A stretch of DNA of 64,000 nt from Cristatella mucedo (GCA_009760855.2 WPIO01000001.1:12633501-12697500), one strand, 5' to 3'. Positions 1 through 10,879 are shown, numbered from the stretch's first letter. The notes: generated by a model not told the origin, from the sequence alone. A program made the numbers and translations.

Positions 1-1478
1 GTAAAAGCTCACCACCACAGCACGCATCCCTGCGAAACGAATTCCGATGCATCTTCGAGACAAGATCATGGCGCAGTTCAAGCCCGTGGCTGGCACCAGC
101 TGTTTACACGCCCAAGAAAAATTGCAACGTGCGTATAACAGTAGACTATAGAGAGCTTAATAAACGTACTCCAAAGGACGCTTATCCCTTGCCGCTACCG
201 GATGAAATTCAGGACCACCTCCATGGATCCAGCGTCTTCAGCACCCTAGACATGAATTCGGGATACTGGCAGGTACCCGTTCATTCCGATGATGTTCAAA
301 AAACGACATTTACATCCGGGCCAGGACTTGGTGCATTCGCCTTCTTAAAAATGCTATTTGGATTATCCGGAGCTCCGGCCACATTCCAGCGATATATGGA
401 CTCGGTTTTTCGCAATTTACCCTTCGTTTATAGTTATTTAGACGACGTGATGGTCCACAGCTGCAGCGAGGTGGAGCACATCAAGCATTTGAATATAGTG
501 TTTTTCAGGCTGCAGAAGGCCGGTTTGACGCTGTCCGGTGGTAAATGCCATATTTTGCAGGCGGAGGTGAAATACTTGGGGCATGTCTTTAACAGAAACG
601 GCATGCGCCCTGATCCGGAGAAAGTGCACCAAGTCACCGACAGGCCATCTCTGACTTCGGTGTCGGAGCTTCGTGGGTTTCTGGGCTTGGCGTCCTACTA
701 TCGCCGGTTCATCCAGGGCTTTGCTGATTTGGCCACCCCTTTGCATGCACTGCTTGAGACTGAGACGCCAGACACTTGGGAGCTGACGCAGCAACAGCAA
801 TTTGAACTACTGAAGGGGGCGCTGGCCATGGTCCCCGGTGCTTGCCTACCCGACGACTGCCGAGCCTTTCGTCGTCTCGACCGACGCCGTGACCAAAGTC
901 CGGGTGAGATATTGGAGCAAGGAGGTCGAGTGCTGGCGTTCAAGAGCCGTGCCCTGTCTCCTAGTGAACGGAACTATGGCGCCATCCAAAAAGAGTGTCT
1001 GGCACTCATATACGCCTTGAAGGAGTTCAGACACTACCTACTCGGCCGAAAATTTGAGGCCAGAACCGATCATGATCCGCTTGTGTGGCTTAAGGGCCAG
1101 AAAGCTCAAAGGATTCTGGCACACTGGGCTGTCGCCTCGCAGGAATTCGAGTTTGACACCACATACAGGAGAGCGGAGCTCAACACTCACGCAGATGCTC
1201 TGTCGCGCCGACCAACTGAGGACCTGCCAGCGTGTCTCGTCGAGGTTCGGCCGGTGGAAGAGGTAAGCGACCTCACAGAGATGCAGCTGCGAGACCCGTT
1301 TTTAAAGGTCTTGGCAGAGGCACTGGAGGCCGGTTCAAGCCCAGCACCACGTTGGACCCGTCATCCATTACGTCTGTTCCGACAAATGTGGGGCCAGCTG
1401 AAACTGGTCGACGGCATCCTCTACCGCTACCGCCGACGTACGACCGACTACGAGACCACGTTTATTGGGTCAATATGA
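1..1478 (+). pseudogene. Ty3/gypsy pol remnant: reverse transcriptase and RNase H
   Basis: This is the reverse transcriptase-RNase H part of an LTR retrotransposon polyprotein, which copies element RNA into DNA. The reading frame is entered from outside the window. Visible motifs are VDYRELNKRT, LDMNSGYWQ, FGLSGAPATFQ and the catalytic YLDD box at 435-446, followed by the connection segment FLGLASYYRRFI and the RNase H/tether motifs TDHDPLVWL and HADALSRRP. Around 838-900 the RNase H strand containing the first catalytic aspartate is only readable in another frame, so the main frame holds a pair of compensating frameshifts. The zinc-binding linker near 1420-1510 is also split between frames and reaches a stop. 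The copy is therefore dead. Family assignment is firm; the clade within Ty3/gypsy is not. Confidence 0.9.
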
Positions 1479-1509
1479 GCCGAGACGTCGTGCGATATTG
1501 TCGGTCATG

Positions 1510-2249
1510 TTAGGTATGCCAATCGGTTAAAGAAACACAGCTCGCTAACGCTCCGCTGGTACCGATACCTGTAGGACGGCCGTGGGACATGGTAGCCGTA
1601 GATATTTTGAAGGTTTCCATGTCAGCGAGCGGCTGCGAATACCTACTGGTATTGCAGGACACCTTCACGAAATGGCTCGAGGCCGCGCCTTTGCGAGACA
1701 CAGGCGGAGACAGTTCGAACGGCCCTGTTAAACATTTTCGTTCGTTTCGGTATGCCACGCTTTCTGCACTCCGACTAGGGCAGCAATTTCGAGGCGGAGG
1801 TAATTACTCCGCTCTGCAAGGCTTTCGGCATACACAGGACGCGAACGACGCCTTACCACCCACAAGGAAACGGCATGGTAGAAAGAGCCAACTGAACACT
1901 ACTTACCATGCTGCAAACCTCATGTCTACAATCAGCCGGGATGTGGGAGAGTAATCTTCCACTGCTTTTGCTCGCATATCGTACGGCTCGGCATCAAGCT
2001 ACTATCTATAGCCCCTTCGATCTGATGTTTGGCCGCGAGTCGCAGTGCCTCGATAACCTTGCGGGGAGCGAACAACACACAGGCACTACACCTGCAGCGT
2101 ATTGCCACTCGCTTGGTAAAAAGCTTTCCGAATTCCGAGAGCTAGTTGATGCACAGCTGGCTCAAAGTGCCGAAGAAGCGCAGCACCTTCGGCAACGCGA
2201 AACCACCGCCCGCATATCGTCCCTGAGATCCGGTGTGGCTGTGAAATAG
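1510..2249 (+). pseudogene. Ty3/gypsy pol remnant: integrase
   Basis: This follows the reverse transcriptase piece in the same element and encodes a broken integrase, the enzyme that inserts element DNA into the host chromosome. The first catalytic region is readable from 1589 (VAVDILKVS, then YLLVLQDTFTKWLEAAPLRD). A region rich in glutamine and glycine near 1780 and the conserved GMVERA-type box near 1873 fall in different frames. The C-terminal part with LPLLLLAYRTARHQAT is open from 1908 to 2249. At least two frameshifts separate these blocks, so no functional integrase can be made. Confidence 0.85.
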
Positions 2250-2519
2250 CCAACCAAGGCACAAGCTCGCACCGCGATGGCTCGGAGGCTGGAGAGTAGA
2301 GATGGTTCTGGGACCGGTCACCTTGCCCATCATAAATGACGCCGGCACCGGAAGGTCGTGCATCTGCATAAAGTTAAGATGCGAGTTCCAAGGCTACAAG
2401 AGTCTAATCTCAACAAGACCCTGGAGTGGATCGAGACCGAACGAGATGCTGAGAGAGGCCTCGAATGCTCGCTCGGGGCCACCGCCCGCTGAGCAAGTTG
2501 ATAGCGCCAGGTAACCGAC

Positions 2520-2875
2520 GGCTGCACTAGTGTCGTGCCGCGAGCACCGCCCCCTGTCAGGCTGGCGGATTATGTGTTTTTTTTATATTCTATGGGGGAA
2601 GGGATGTTGAGTGAGCCTGCTGCTTCCCGGCCGCTAGTATATGCCCCGCCTGCGGTGGGTGGTTGAACCAAGCAGCCTTTGACATCAGCATGGGGCCCAC
2701 CAAAGATCCACTCACGTATCTGTTCTGAGTCAGCCCCAGCTCGTATATGTACCCCGCTGGGAAATAAAGAAGGAGTCTTATTCAACGCTTAGGTTCTCCC
2801 GCTCGTGTATTCGTGTCTCCGTGAGACTCTACTAGCGCTACTGCAGCCGGAGACACGGTAACGTAGCACATGCTC
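2520..2875 (+). repeat. Probable LTR of the Ty3/gypsy element
   Basis: This noncoding stretch sits immediately downstream of the integrase remnant, where a 3' LTR is expected. It has a TATA-like GTATATGTA near 2744 and an AATAAA polyadenylation signal at about 2763-2768. Downstream are two 10-bp arms that form a perfect inverted repeat (CGTGTCTCCG at 2812-2821 and CGGAGACACG at 2848-2857). The exact ends and a matching 5' LTR are not in the window, so the boundaries are estimates. Confidence 0.5.
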
Positions 2876-2879
2876 TCCC

Positions 2880-3612
2880 CTACTCAGTTTTTGGCCACTT
2901 TGGTACGACGGTCCGATCCGAGCAGTTAGCAGCGAGATGTTGAATGCTGCACCAGACGTAACAGTGCTTCTCGTGACCACGGTGCGCCGGTTTAGAAGGA
3001 CAATCACGGCTTAAGTGCCCGATGGCCTTGCACAGAAAACACACAACATCCCCGCTAGTCGGTGCCTGGCGAGGCCATCTCGAACGAGAACCAGATGCGA
3101 AGCAACTTTCTGCCGCCTTCGGTGTGCTGAAGCTCGCTTTGACTATGACGCGAGCCTTCTCGACAAGAACATCCGAAGGCATTTCAGCGAGGTTGCATGA
3201 GGCTTGGAGGTGCCTCTTTGCGGCCTCCCGCAGCCAAGCGACAAAGGCACATTTGACAAAATCACCAGCCATCAGCCCAGCCAAACGATTCAACTCCGAC
3301 CAAAAGCCATCCACATTTTCTCCTTCAGCAAGGCGACGCGAGGCGAATTCCTCATTGGCATCGAAGCGATTCAACAAGAATGCTGCCAGCAGCGCTTTTC
3401 TTACAGTGGCATAGTCTTCCTTAGCCGCCTCTGGGACGCCATCGTATACGGCGTATGCCACACGTGTAAGGAATAGTGGAAGAAAAGTTTTGCAAGTCAT
3501 TAACTCCTTGCATCTTGGCCAATCTTTCGAACCGATTAAGCCATTCAGCGAAGTCACCGCTACCGTTGAATTGCGAAATATTTGCTTCCATCAGTTGTAC
3601 TTTCAGACTCAT
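2880..3612 (-). pseudogene. Ty3/gypsy gag remnant with CCHC zinc knuckle
   Basis: This is a capsid/nucleocapsid (Gag) reading frame of an LTR retrotransposon on the strand opposite to the neighbouring pol. The likely start is the methionine at 3610-3612. The N-terminal part reads FNGSGDFAEWLNRFERLAK, typical of Gag proteins that begin with a W-x-x-R-F capsid segment. A frameshift near 3480-3500 moves the frame into the larger open stretch 2880-3557. Near the C terminus is a CX2CX4HX4C zinc knuckle (CFLCKAIGHLSRDC). A second, altered knuckle follows with spacing CX3CX3HX4C. The frame stops at 2880-2882, and no protease or polymerase follows on this strand because an LTR-like sequence of the other element lies there. 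Confidence 0.8.
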
Positions 3613-4075
3613 CTTTATAAGGGCCACACAGCCGCTCCTGCCGAGAAATAGCTTGTGGTTCGATCCGCGAAGCAGAGCCAGCCGATGCCCGACACCAAAC
3701 TGCGTATTACCACACAGAGCCGAAAGGCGCTTACGGCCCTTCTCGCCCTTGACTGCCCTCCCGCGTTCCGTCCTCGCCCACTCCCTCCCAATCACAACTC
3801 ATCCCGTGAGTTGGCTGGAGGACAAAGCCGGCCTGTGGATACACCACAGCCGTCAGAGCGCAGCTGACCGCTGGCCTGTCCTTAAGCCACCGCCACCAGC
3901 TGTCAGACCCTGGTAGATACCGGTCTGTCTGCACCGGCAGTTGCCAGCGAGGCCAGCGATACGAACCAACCACACTGGTAGATAGTTTTTTCTAGTTTCT
4001 TTGTCATTGAGATAAATAAGAACAGAGGTCACATCAGCAAGGTAGGCTTCTCACTGGACACTTTCACCCTCCGCT
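3613..4075. other. Noncoding leader of the gag element and unassigned flank
   Basis: This covers the region upstream of the minus-strand gag. Part is probably the retrotransposon leader, because the minus-strand frame stays open to 3795 ahead of the gag methionine. I could not identify an LTR edge or primer-binding site. The rest shows no recognisable feature. Confidence 0.3.
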
Positions 4076-4079
4076 CCTC

Positions 4080-4560
4080 GGATCTATCTAGACGTATACA
4101 TTCAAGCCTGGTACAGCTGATCTTATCTCGAAGTTCATCTCCCTTCTTAAGACTACTACCAGACCTTTAGACCATATCCTTACCACTCTACTTCTGAGAT
4201 GTCACGATTTGCCGCTGCCCTGAATAACTATAAGTCATTGCCCACAGTTACTGTTTCTACAACCTTCAAAGAGGCTGCATTTCGGCCACTCCTACAACAA
4301 GACCAGGATAACTGGAGCCGCTTCTATCCAGTCATCCAGTCCCAACATTATCCTTCCTTTACAGGTCACTGTAAATTATCGTGGCAGACCAGTTAAACTA
4401 ATGTCAAAATTTCAGGCCTGGCAAGTAACTTCCAGTAAGCAAATCCCTCGACAGAGTCAGCATTGCGTCGAGTGACTTTACGACATTCTCAGGAATGCAA
4501 ACTTGTGCAAAGCCATTTTTCTAGTTCTAAAAGATATCTAGGCAGAATTTGCTACCATTA
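4080..4560 (+). mobile_element. CR1/L2-like LINE fragment (start of RT domain)
   Basis: This is a degraded piece of a non-LTR retrotransposon reverse transcriptase. Around 4286-4345 the frame reads FRPLLQQDQ...YPV, resembling the K/RPLLKK...NYRPVS entry segment of LINE polymerases. The block near 4455-4510 (acagagtcagcattgc, then aggaatgcaaacttg) is the same as segments at 8475-8530 and 55695-55750 in better-preserved copies. Frames are interrupted. Confidence 0.6.
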
Positions 4561-5090
4561 ATAGCCTCCAAGTCCTTGTTTATCACCTATCATATAACCT
4601 CGGCATTACTGCCACTCTACTGCAATAGTTTAGGTCTATCCGGAAATCTCAGGAGTACATGGCAATGGCCCACCGGACATCCGGTGAGCCCAACCGGTGA
4701 CCCTTAACACATTACAGCCGTCCCAGCCAACCAAACCTCTCCTAGGTACAGATTTGCTTCTGACATGTATAGCTAATAAAATAAATATGTCTTGAGTTTC
4801 GGGTCATTCCCTGACCTTGCTGTATGACAGTGGCTCCGGTGGTGGCTGTTCTAGCGGAAGCCTCATGGAGACACGGCATGTGAAAGTTCGCGGTTAACGA
4901 GACACTGCTTTATTACCCTCAACGGGCGAGAGCTCGGTCTATCTCGCTAGACGACACGAAATATAACATGCATTAGCGGCCTGAAACTGCGCTGCGTAAC
5001 TGGCTTAACTATTGGCCACGGGTGAGGCATGTACATGAGTGTCAAGGCGCTTCGATAATTACAACAGCAAAATCCGTAGGCCCACGCTAC
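4561..5090. other. No recognisable feature
   Basis: No gene, RNA or repeat could be supported here. The stretch separates two LINE fragments and may be further decayed LINE sequence. Confidence 0.3.
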
Positions 5091-5093
5091 AAC

Positions 5094-5215
5094 CTTTCAA
5101 AAAGGCTGTAGTTATGCCGCTAATTTCGAAAGGAACGCTACACCGAGAGAACTATAGCAGCTTACGCCCAGTCTCTCTTCTGTAACCGCGCAGAAGCTCG
5201 TCCCCCGGATCTCTA
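5094..5215 (+). mobile_element. LINE reverse-transcriptase fragment
   Basis: A short in-frame block reads KAVVMPLISKGTLHRENYSS followed by RPVSLL, then a stop. This is the V-x-P-L-x-K ... NYRPVS segment at the start of the LINE polymerase domain. It is only about 120 bp and has no surrounding open frame. Confidence 0.6.
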
Positions 5216-5305
5216 CCGGTTGACTGTGTGATGCAGTGCTGCGATGCGGTTAAAACACAGGCCGCCGCAACTGGGTGCCGAAAGGAACGGTTTATTGTGG
5301 GCCTG

Positions 5306-5460
5306 TTAGTAGCGGTTACGCGCCGGCGCAAGCGCTTTACGCGGCGCGCACCGGGCCGACGGGGTTATCTGCGCGAACTCCCGAAGCCCGAGTATAACCA
5401 ACTTGAGCGTTTCCGCAGCGCGTACCGGACCGACGGAGTTAACTGCGCATGCCTGGTAGC
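5306..5460. repeat. GC-rich tandem repeat of about 75-79 bp, copy 1 (two units)
   Basis: Two adjacent units start at 5333 and 5408. They share the core ACCGGACCGACGGAGTTAAC, with CGAACTCCCGAAGCCCGAGT in the first. The same repeat with three units lies at 7677-7920, with the same left flank (gccggcgcaagcgcttta). The unit contains the inverted pair GGAGTT/AACTCC and is far richer in CpG than its surroundings. Confidence 0.75.
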
Positions 5461-6430
5461 AGCGTGCTCTAATTTTTATCTCAACTTAAGCTCGGACAGC
5501 ATAGCTGCTAATGTTTTTTGTGCTTTGGTGACTGAAGTTTGGTGTTGCTTATTTTTATTTTCTATTTTAGAGACTACAGCTCTAAATCCTGCCGTAGCTT
5601 CTGCAGCAGAAGTAAGCACTTCCCAGTTATGTAGTTTAGCTATGTGATGCATGTTTATGGTATGAATGCTGTCATTTTGAGAGCTGGTTATGGTTGGACA
5701 ATAGCATAGGAAGGAGAGGGTTATTTAGGTTGTTGTCGTTGCCGGCATCGTGTCGTACGTGTTTACCTTTGTAATGCTAGATGACGAAGTAAACCGAACT
5801 CCTGTTCATGGGCAATGTCAGTTGGAAGCCAGAACTAGGGCTTGTGTTAATTCTAAGCTTCAGCAGTGAGACTATCTTCTAGTGCTTGTATCTAGAAGAT
5901 TTCTTTGATGGTCGCGTGACATTCAAAAAATTTACTTAGGGGACAGCATCCACGGCCAGTCGTTTATGCTCCATATCTTGGATAAGGGGCCAAGTACAGC
6001 ATGGCTAGGATAATATCTTCCTAGCTTATGGCTCTCTGTAGGCCGGGCTGCCGTAACTCTCTATTAGCATGACTGGTGAGCATTTCACCTGCTTTTTGTC
6101 GTTTGTCAAATATGACTTCAGGGGCGGATCTTCAAATCCTGGTAGCCAGCTTTTATTCCTCTTTGATAAAGGCCCTGTGATGCAGGTAGCTCCTGGTCAA
6201 GCAGCTGATTCGCTCAAACAAACTAGTCTTTTCCTAACACACAAGGACTTTGTTACTGCTTCACCAACTACTTCACTGAACTGTTACTGCAGTAAAGCCT
6301 TCTTGTACCCTCAGATTCTTTCAGCGTGATACATTTGCTGTTCAATTCTTTTAATTATTGACTGGTAGTGAGATGCTTGTGCTGTATAGGTATATATTGC
6401 AAAAATCTCTTCTGCAATTCTTACACATGC
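5461..6430. other. No recognisable gene
   Basis: Only short open frames without recognisable domains occur here. I see no RNA gene or clear repeat. Confidence 0.3.
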
Positions 6431-6435
6431 ATGCT

Positions 6436-6570
6436 TTCGTCTTTTGTTTCCAATTCTGAACTTACTATTCTATTGCGTATCACTTTGCAGCAAATGTAAA
6501 GCGCCTAGAAAGAGATTAAGTTCTCTGAGGGCGCTTTATCAAGTGCAATATTATTATTATTATTATGAAT
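6436..6570 (+). mobile_element. LINE 3' end, + strand (hairpin plus ATT tail)
   Basis: This is a 5'-truncated LINE copy reduced to its 3' untranslated end: cactttgcagcaaatgtaaa, then a nested hairpin (AAAGCGCC paired with GGCGCTTT) and (ATT)n. It matches the tails at 23796-23870 and 54325-54395. Confidence 0.8.
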
Positions 6571-6867
6571 CTTTGGTGCCAGCTGTCTTTTGGTGTGATA
6601 TAATATAATAATGCACTTGATACAAGGTGCCATTTTTTTGCTGCTTTGATTCCTCAGTGTGGCTGTCTTTCTTATCTTTTGCTTTTGCAGTGTAAGATAC
6701 TCTCTTTATATTGCAATTTTTTCCTTGCTTAGAAACTATAGATCAACAGTCTGGAGTACCGGACTGTGTTTTCTGCCTTATGCCTGAAGCACTGCAGGGC
6801 TGAAGCAGATCGATAGCCTCTCAAGAAGATCAATGGCTAATAGTGTAGTGCCAGTCAATGCTATGCT

Positions 6868-7670
6868 GTTAGTAATAATAATAATAATTATAATAATAAT
6901 GCACTTGATAAAGCGCCCTCAGAGAACTCAATCTCTTCCTAGGCGTTTTACATTTGCTGCAAAGGGAAACACGATTGAATGGTGAGTGATATCAGGCTTG
7001 ATAAGCATGAATAACATAGTTAGCGGTGATATGCACTGGGTCAGCGTGCAAATGTGGTTAGTGGCAGCATGCACAGTGTCAGCACGCATAAGCTCATAAA
7101 GGACGAATCACAGGGACCCACTAAATGCTGTCCAAAGTAGGTACGTTTTTAAGTTTTTTAAATGTTTGATGTTATTATGCCTATTTGTCAGAAATTTTTT
7201 TAAGTTCTTTTTAAATGTGGTCAAGCCAGGGAATGTTCTGACGCAAGTCGGGAGGGAGTTCCAGGCTTTGGGAGCATACGAACTAAATGCACGGTCTCCA
7301 AAGGAGTTGAGGTTTGTACAAGGTATTGGTAAACTGTTGGATTCCGAGAGGTGGGTGGTACGATGCTTGGCCTGGTGGGGGAGTAGATCTGAGAGAGAGG
7401 CTGGAGCCAAAGAATGAAGTGACCTAAAAGTGAGCAACAAAACCATGAAGTCGATGCGTTGCTTTACTGGTAACCAGTGCAGGTCGGCGAGATGTGGTGT
7501 GATGTGGCAACTGCGACGCTGACGACAGTCAAGCCTAGCTGCGGAGTTTTGCACCATCTGTAATCGCCTGATTGCACATGCTGGTAGGCCAGCAAGCAGT
7601 GAGTTGCAGAAGTCAAGACAGGATGTTGCAAATGCATGGACCAACTTGGCAACGACGCGGTATCCTTATC
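6868..7670 (-). mobile_element. CR1/L2-like LINE, C-terminal RT region and 3' end
   Basis: This is a 5'-truncated LINE on the minus strand. The frame 7644 to 7108 encodes the C-terminal part of the polymerase protein: [20 protein letters not shown], then [23 protein letters not shown] and [10 protein letters not shown]. The element ends at about 6870 with the hairpin and a (TTA)n-type tail. Homology with the copy at 23.2 kb stops near 7670, where the GC-rich 77-bp repeat begins. The frame is open for 178 codons, so decay is moderate. Confidence 0.88.
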
Positions 7671-7676
7671 CTTAGC

Positions 7677-7920
7677 CGGCGCAAGCGCTTTACGCGGCTC
7701 GCACCGGACCAACGGCGTTAACTTCGCGAACTCCCGAAGCCCGAGTATAACTAACTACCCTGTGCGTTTACGCAGCGCGTATCGGTCCGACGGAATTAAC
7801 TTCGCGAACTCCCAAAGCCCGACTATAATAGCTACTCTACCCGTTTACACGGCGCGTACCGGACCGACGGAGTTAACAGCGAGAGCTCCCGAAACCCGAG
7901 TATAACCAACTACCCTATGC
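7677..7920. repeat. GC-rich tandem repeat of about 77-79 bp, copy 2 (three units)
   Basis: Three units start at 7686, 7765 and 7842 (spacings 79 and 77 bp). Each has a block like ACCGGACCGACGGAGTTAAC followed by a block like GAACTCCCGAAGCCCGAGTA. Within a unit GGAGTT and AACTCC are inverted, and the short palindromes AGTTAACT and TTCGCGAA can be seen in some units. It is related to the copy at 5306-5460. Function is unknown. Confidence 0.8.
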
Positions 7921-8370
7921 GCGCGCGTCGCTAGCAACTGTCCCAACCCCGAAGGCGGGCCGCTACAGCACCGCAAGAAAAGAGCAGCTAACTGAGTAGC
8001 CGACAGAACACAACTGCGCAGTCCAAGTTGCACTTAGCTGTCCGTCGCCCTAGGTTCGTCTCTCGCGCTCTCGAAGCGTAGTCTCGCATCGACTCCCGAA
8101 GCTGCAGCCCTGAGCTCTGTCAGTCATGTCATGTATACTCCCTCTCTGTCTCTGCCCTCTCGACCTTGGGCGTAGCTGTTATTGTTTTTGTCGGACCCTA
8201 GCTCTCGGTGTCCGTCCTCGGACTAATTCTTCTTGGCCAGTCCTTGGCCAATCCTAGGCTAGTCCTAGGCTAGTCCGCCCGCTACGGTTGCTCTAGGTGC
8301 CCTAGTCAGAACCACTAAGGCAAGGGCTAATTTCTCGGCTAGCCTGAGAGCTGCTCCGTTGCACTTCTAC
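7921..8370. other. Unassigned GC-rich stretch
   Basis: No gene was recognised. Near 8240-8275 the words cctaggctagt and ggccaatcct repeat in short tandem. The stretch lies between the 77-bp repeat array and a LINE, so it could be part of either element. Confidence 0.3.
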
Positions 8371-9190
8371 CATTCCTATCAAAAACAGAGGAATGAGTTG
8401 TGGCAGACCTGCTGAACTCATATTGAAACGTCCAGCCTAGCAAGTAAATTAGTCTGGTTTTAGAGCTAATCACTTCACAGAGTCAGCATTGCTTCAGGTG
8501 TCTGCAGAACTTTTCAGGAATGCACACTTGTGTATGCATATGTCTGCTTGTTTTGCTTGATCTTTCGGCAGCGTTCGGTGCTATTGTTCGCCGAACCCTT
8601 CTCGAGCGCCCCTCATCTCGCGTGGGCATCCCTGGTACTGCACTGCATTGGTTCAGGTCCTATCTCAGTGGAAGACTCGAGAGTATTGGTGTGAACGGAC
8701 AAACAGGATTCCATGAACTACTGAAGTATGGGTTACCTCAAGGCTCTATGCTTGGCCAACTTCTGTTCCCAATTTATACTCTCCCTCTTGCCGTTGCCGA
8801 TGTGATCGCCAAGCACAATCCAGGCGTTCATTTCCATGTAGACGACACTCATTTGTACCTTTGCATTGATCCCTCCCAGCCCTCCAGCATGTCGAGTTAT
8901 CTCACCTCTCTTGCTGCATGTATTGCTGACATCCGCACACGTATATCAGCAAACTTTCTCAAATTAAATGACTGTCAAAGCAATACTGATTATTATCAAT
9001 TCAAGTGTGACTCAGATATTGGAAAGTAAGTTTAGCGCTCAAAATCGGCTCTGCCAGCATATCTCCCGCTGCATCTGCACGAAATCTACATGTCCTGTTT
9101 CAAAGAGACCTTTCACTAGATCCTTGCATTTCTGACACCCCGTCTCAACTTCTGTAGCTCCCCTCTTACTGGTCTGCCAGCCTGAAAAAT
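8370..9190 (+). mobile_element. CR1/L2-like LINE, RT domain
   Basis: This is a decayed LINE polymerase segment. The open frame 8520-9029 contains RT motif A (LLDLSAAF), FRSYLSGR, the motif B region (GLPQGSMLGQLLF) and motif C as HVDDTHLYL in place of the usual YADD, which should abolish activity. ISANFLKLND follows. Beyond 9030 the frame is lost, but nucleotide similarity continues through the [10 protein letters not shown] segment near 9150-9180. The 5' edge is placed by similarity to 55620. Confidence 0.85.
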
Positions 9191-10520
9191 CACCAGTAGA
9201 TACGCACATACATGCAGTGGGGTTCCGGGTTTCGAAGACCTTGCGTTTTGACCAATCCGGTTTACTAACGCCCCGATTGGCGGAAAAATCATTCGGATCA
9301 CGAACCCGGGTTTCGAATCGAACTCAGCGGGCTTGTGTTTAGGGGTACGAGCATTTGGCAATATAAAATTTTTCAATTGATATGCTGCCGCAGGCTTCCA
9401 AAGAAGTGCCGGAATACAAATGAATTCATAACAATTTATGAGCGTTAAATTGAGCATCGAAGATGCTAACAAGATGCCATTACTCCTCAATGGTCGAATG
9501 TAAAACCTCCGCAAGAAGTCAAGAGAATTCTCAACATGGGTGTTATTTTTCTATTTTTTTATTCGGGAATGATTTTCACTATTTTTCGTTGGGCTCGGGA
9601 ATGAATTAAAGTTTTTCTCATAGAACCCTACGGGTAAATTGTGATCCTGGTGACTAATGACTCGGGATAAGAACCTAGTTTGCGAAAGGATTCGTACGGA
9701 TTCGCAACGCAGGACACCGCTGTATATAATGAGTATAAACAGTACGTACATGTTTGAGACTGATAATGGAAGATGGTCTTGCGAATTTCTTCACCTTTTT
9801 TGGTACCCTTTGGCAGAAGTATCTACGGTCGGCTGCACCAACTCCCAAGACGCAGGCGATGGCGCTTGCTTGAAAAGATAATTCCGAGGTAGAGAGGTTT
9901 TCTTCTCGTCTATCGAAAATGATCAATAAATGATCGATGCTCTACGCGGAGGGCAGCGACCAGAGCTCTTTTAATTCTCCTCTTCATAAGCCGGTACCTG
10001 CCACGGTCGGAACCGCTGGTCCACACAGCTCACATATCCCACTGCGGTTATTGGCAGCTGTAAGCTGCTGCCAGACAAGCAAGCAGCTGCCAGTATCCGG
10101 GTTAAGCAGAAGCTCCACAGCCACCTCGCTCACGCGCCGGCTAGTTACGTTCAAGAGCACGCAATGTTGGCACCCTAGTGCATCGGTGCGCAAAATTAGA
10201 ATAGAGTGACTTATTTCGCACATGTTTATAGCGCTGTCGCCGAGGCGTATACTTCGTACGTTCACGAAATCGCAGCTACACACAACTGGGCAGAAAAAGA
10301 AAATCACGTGACAAGCTACTGAGCAGCTGACTTTACGGTCGCTATTTCCTTTGAGAAAGCGAGCATTGGCATGCATGACAAAGCGCACCCAACTGCCTGC
10401 AGAATTCGGAGTGTGCACACTTAGTGCATATTACTCGTGCGCTTCGCGGTGAGCCCAAAGCCTGATCTAGACGGCGAATTTTGCTTCATACTTGCTTCTT
10501 ACCAACTCGAGTCTTTGGTG
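9191..10520. other. No recognisable gene
   Basis: Only short anonymous open frames are present. The word cgggtttcgaa occurs at about 9227 and 9308, which may be trace of an old repeat. No RNA gene could be supported. Confidence 0.3.
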
Positions 10521-10521
10521 T

Positions 10522-10560
10522 ATACGTCACCAATATGGCGGGGCCGGTCCAGATTAAGGG
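10522..10560 (+). promoter_or_regulatory. Possible promoter with CRE-like and YY1-like words
   Basis: The segment tacgtcaccaatatggcggg combines a CRE-like half site (ACGTCA), a CCAAT word and an AATATGGCGG word resembling the YY1 element found near transcription starts. It lies about 125 bp before the methionine at 10676. The match is by eye only. Confidence 0.3.
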
Positions 10561-10675
10561 AAGACTGAGCGAAGACTCAGCAGCCGAGCCCGGTTCGACT
10601 TTTCCAGCCAAGTCGTAGCAAGTGACCAATCGTAGACGCCGTTCAGGCCACGCCTACTGCATTGCTTTGAAAAGA

Positions 10676-10879
10676 ATGGCCGACGACTTGACCGGCGAAG
10701 TAATCGATGCGCTCCGAGCGAGTCACAGTTTATGGGACGCTCTGGGCTCGGAGTTCAGGAACTTTATTTTGAGGCGGCGTGCGATAAAGACTCTAGCAGA
10801 CAGGTTTTATTCCACCGGTAATTACATTAGCGAAGCGTGGCCCGCAGAGAAATGGTGTAGAGTAGCCCTTGCGGGCTGA
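10676..10879 (+). CDS. Small ORF resembling a MADF domain (possible first exon)
   Basis: The frame begins with ATG at 10676 in a good context (A at -3, G at +4) and runs to a stop at 10877-10879. The text LTGEVIDALRASHSLWD followed by FRN...RRRAIKTLADRF resembles the first half of the MADF (Myb/SANT-like, DNA-binding) domain: two hydrophobic positions, then H-x-x-LWD, then R-x-x-A/W-x-x-L/I-A. The usual second half (W-x-x-L-R) is missing, and a GT at 10818 after the codons for FYST could be a splice donor. It may therefore be exon 1 of a gene or a transposon-derived DNA-binding protein whose next exon I could not find. It could also be chance. Confidence 0.35.
   Translation: MADDLTGEVIDALRASHSLWDALGSEFRNFILRRRAIKTLADRFYSTGNYISEAWPAEKWCRVALAG

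Noticed and set aside
9984..10418. 144-codon minus-strand frame
   Set aside because: No domain, no plausible splice or promoter context; overlaps equally long anonymous frames.
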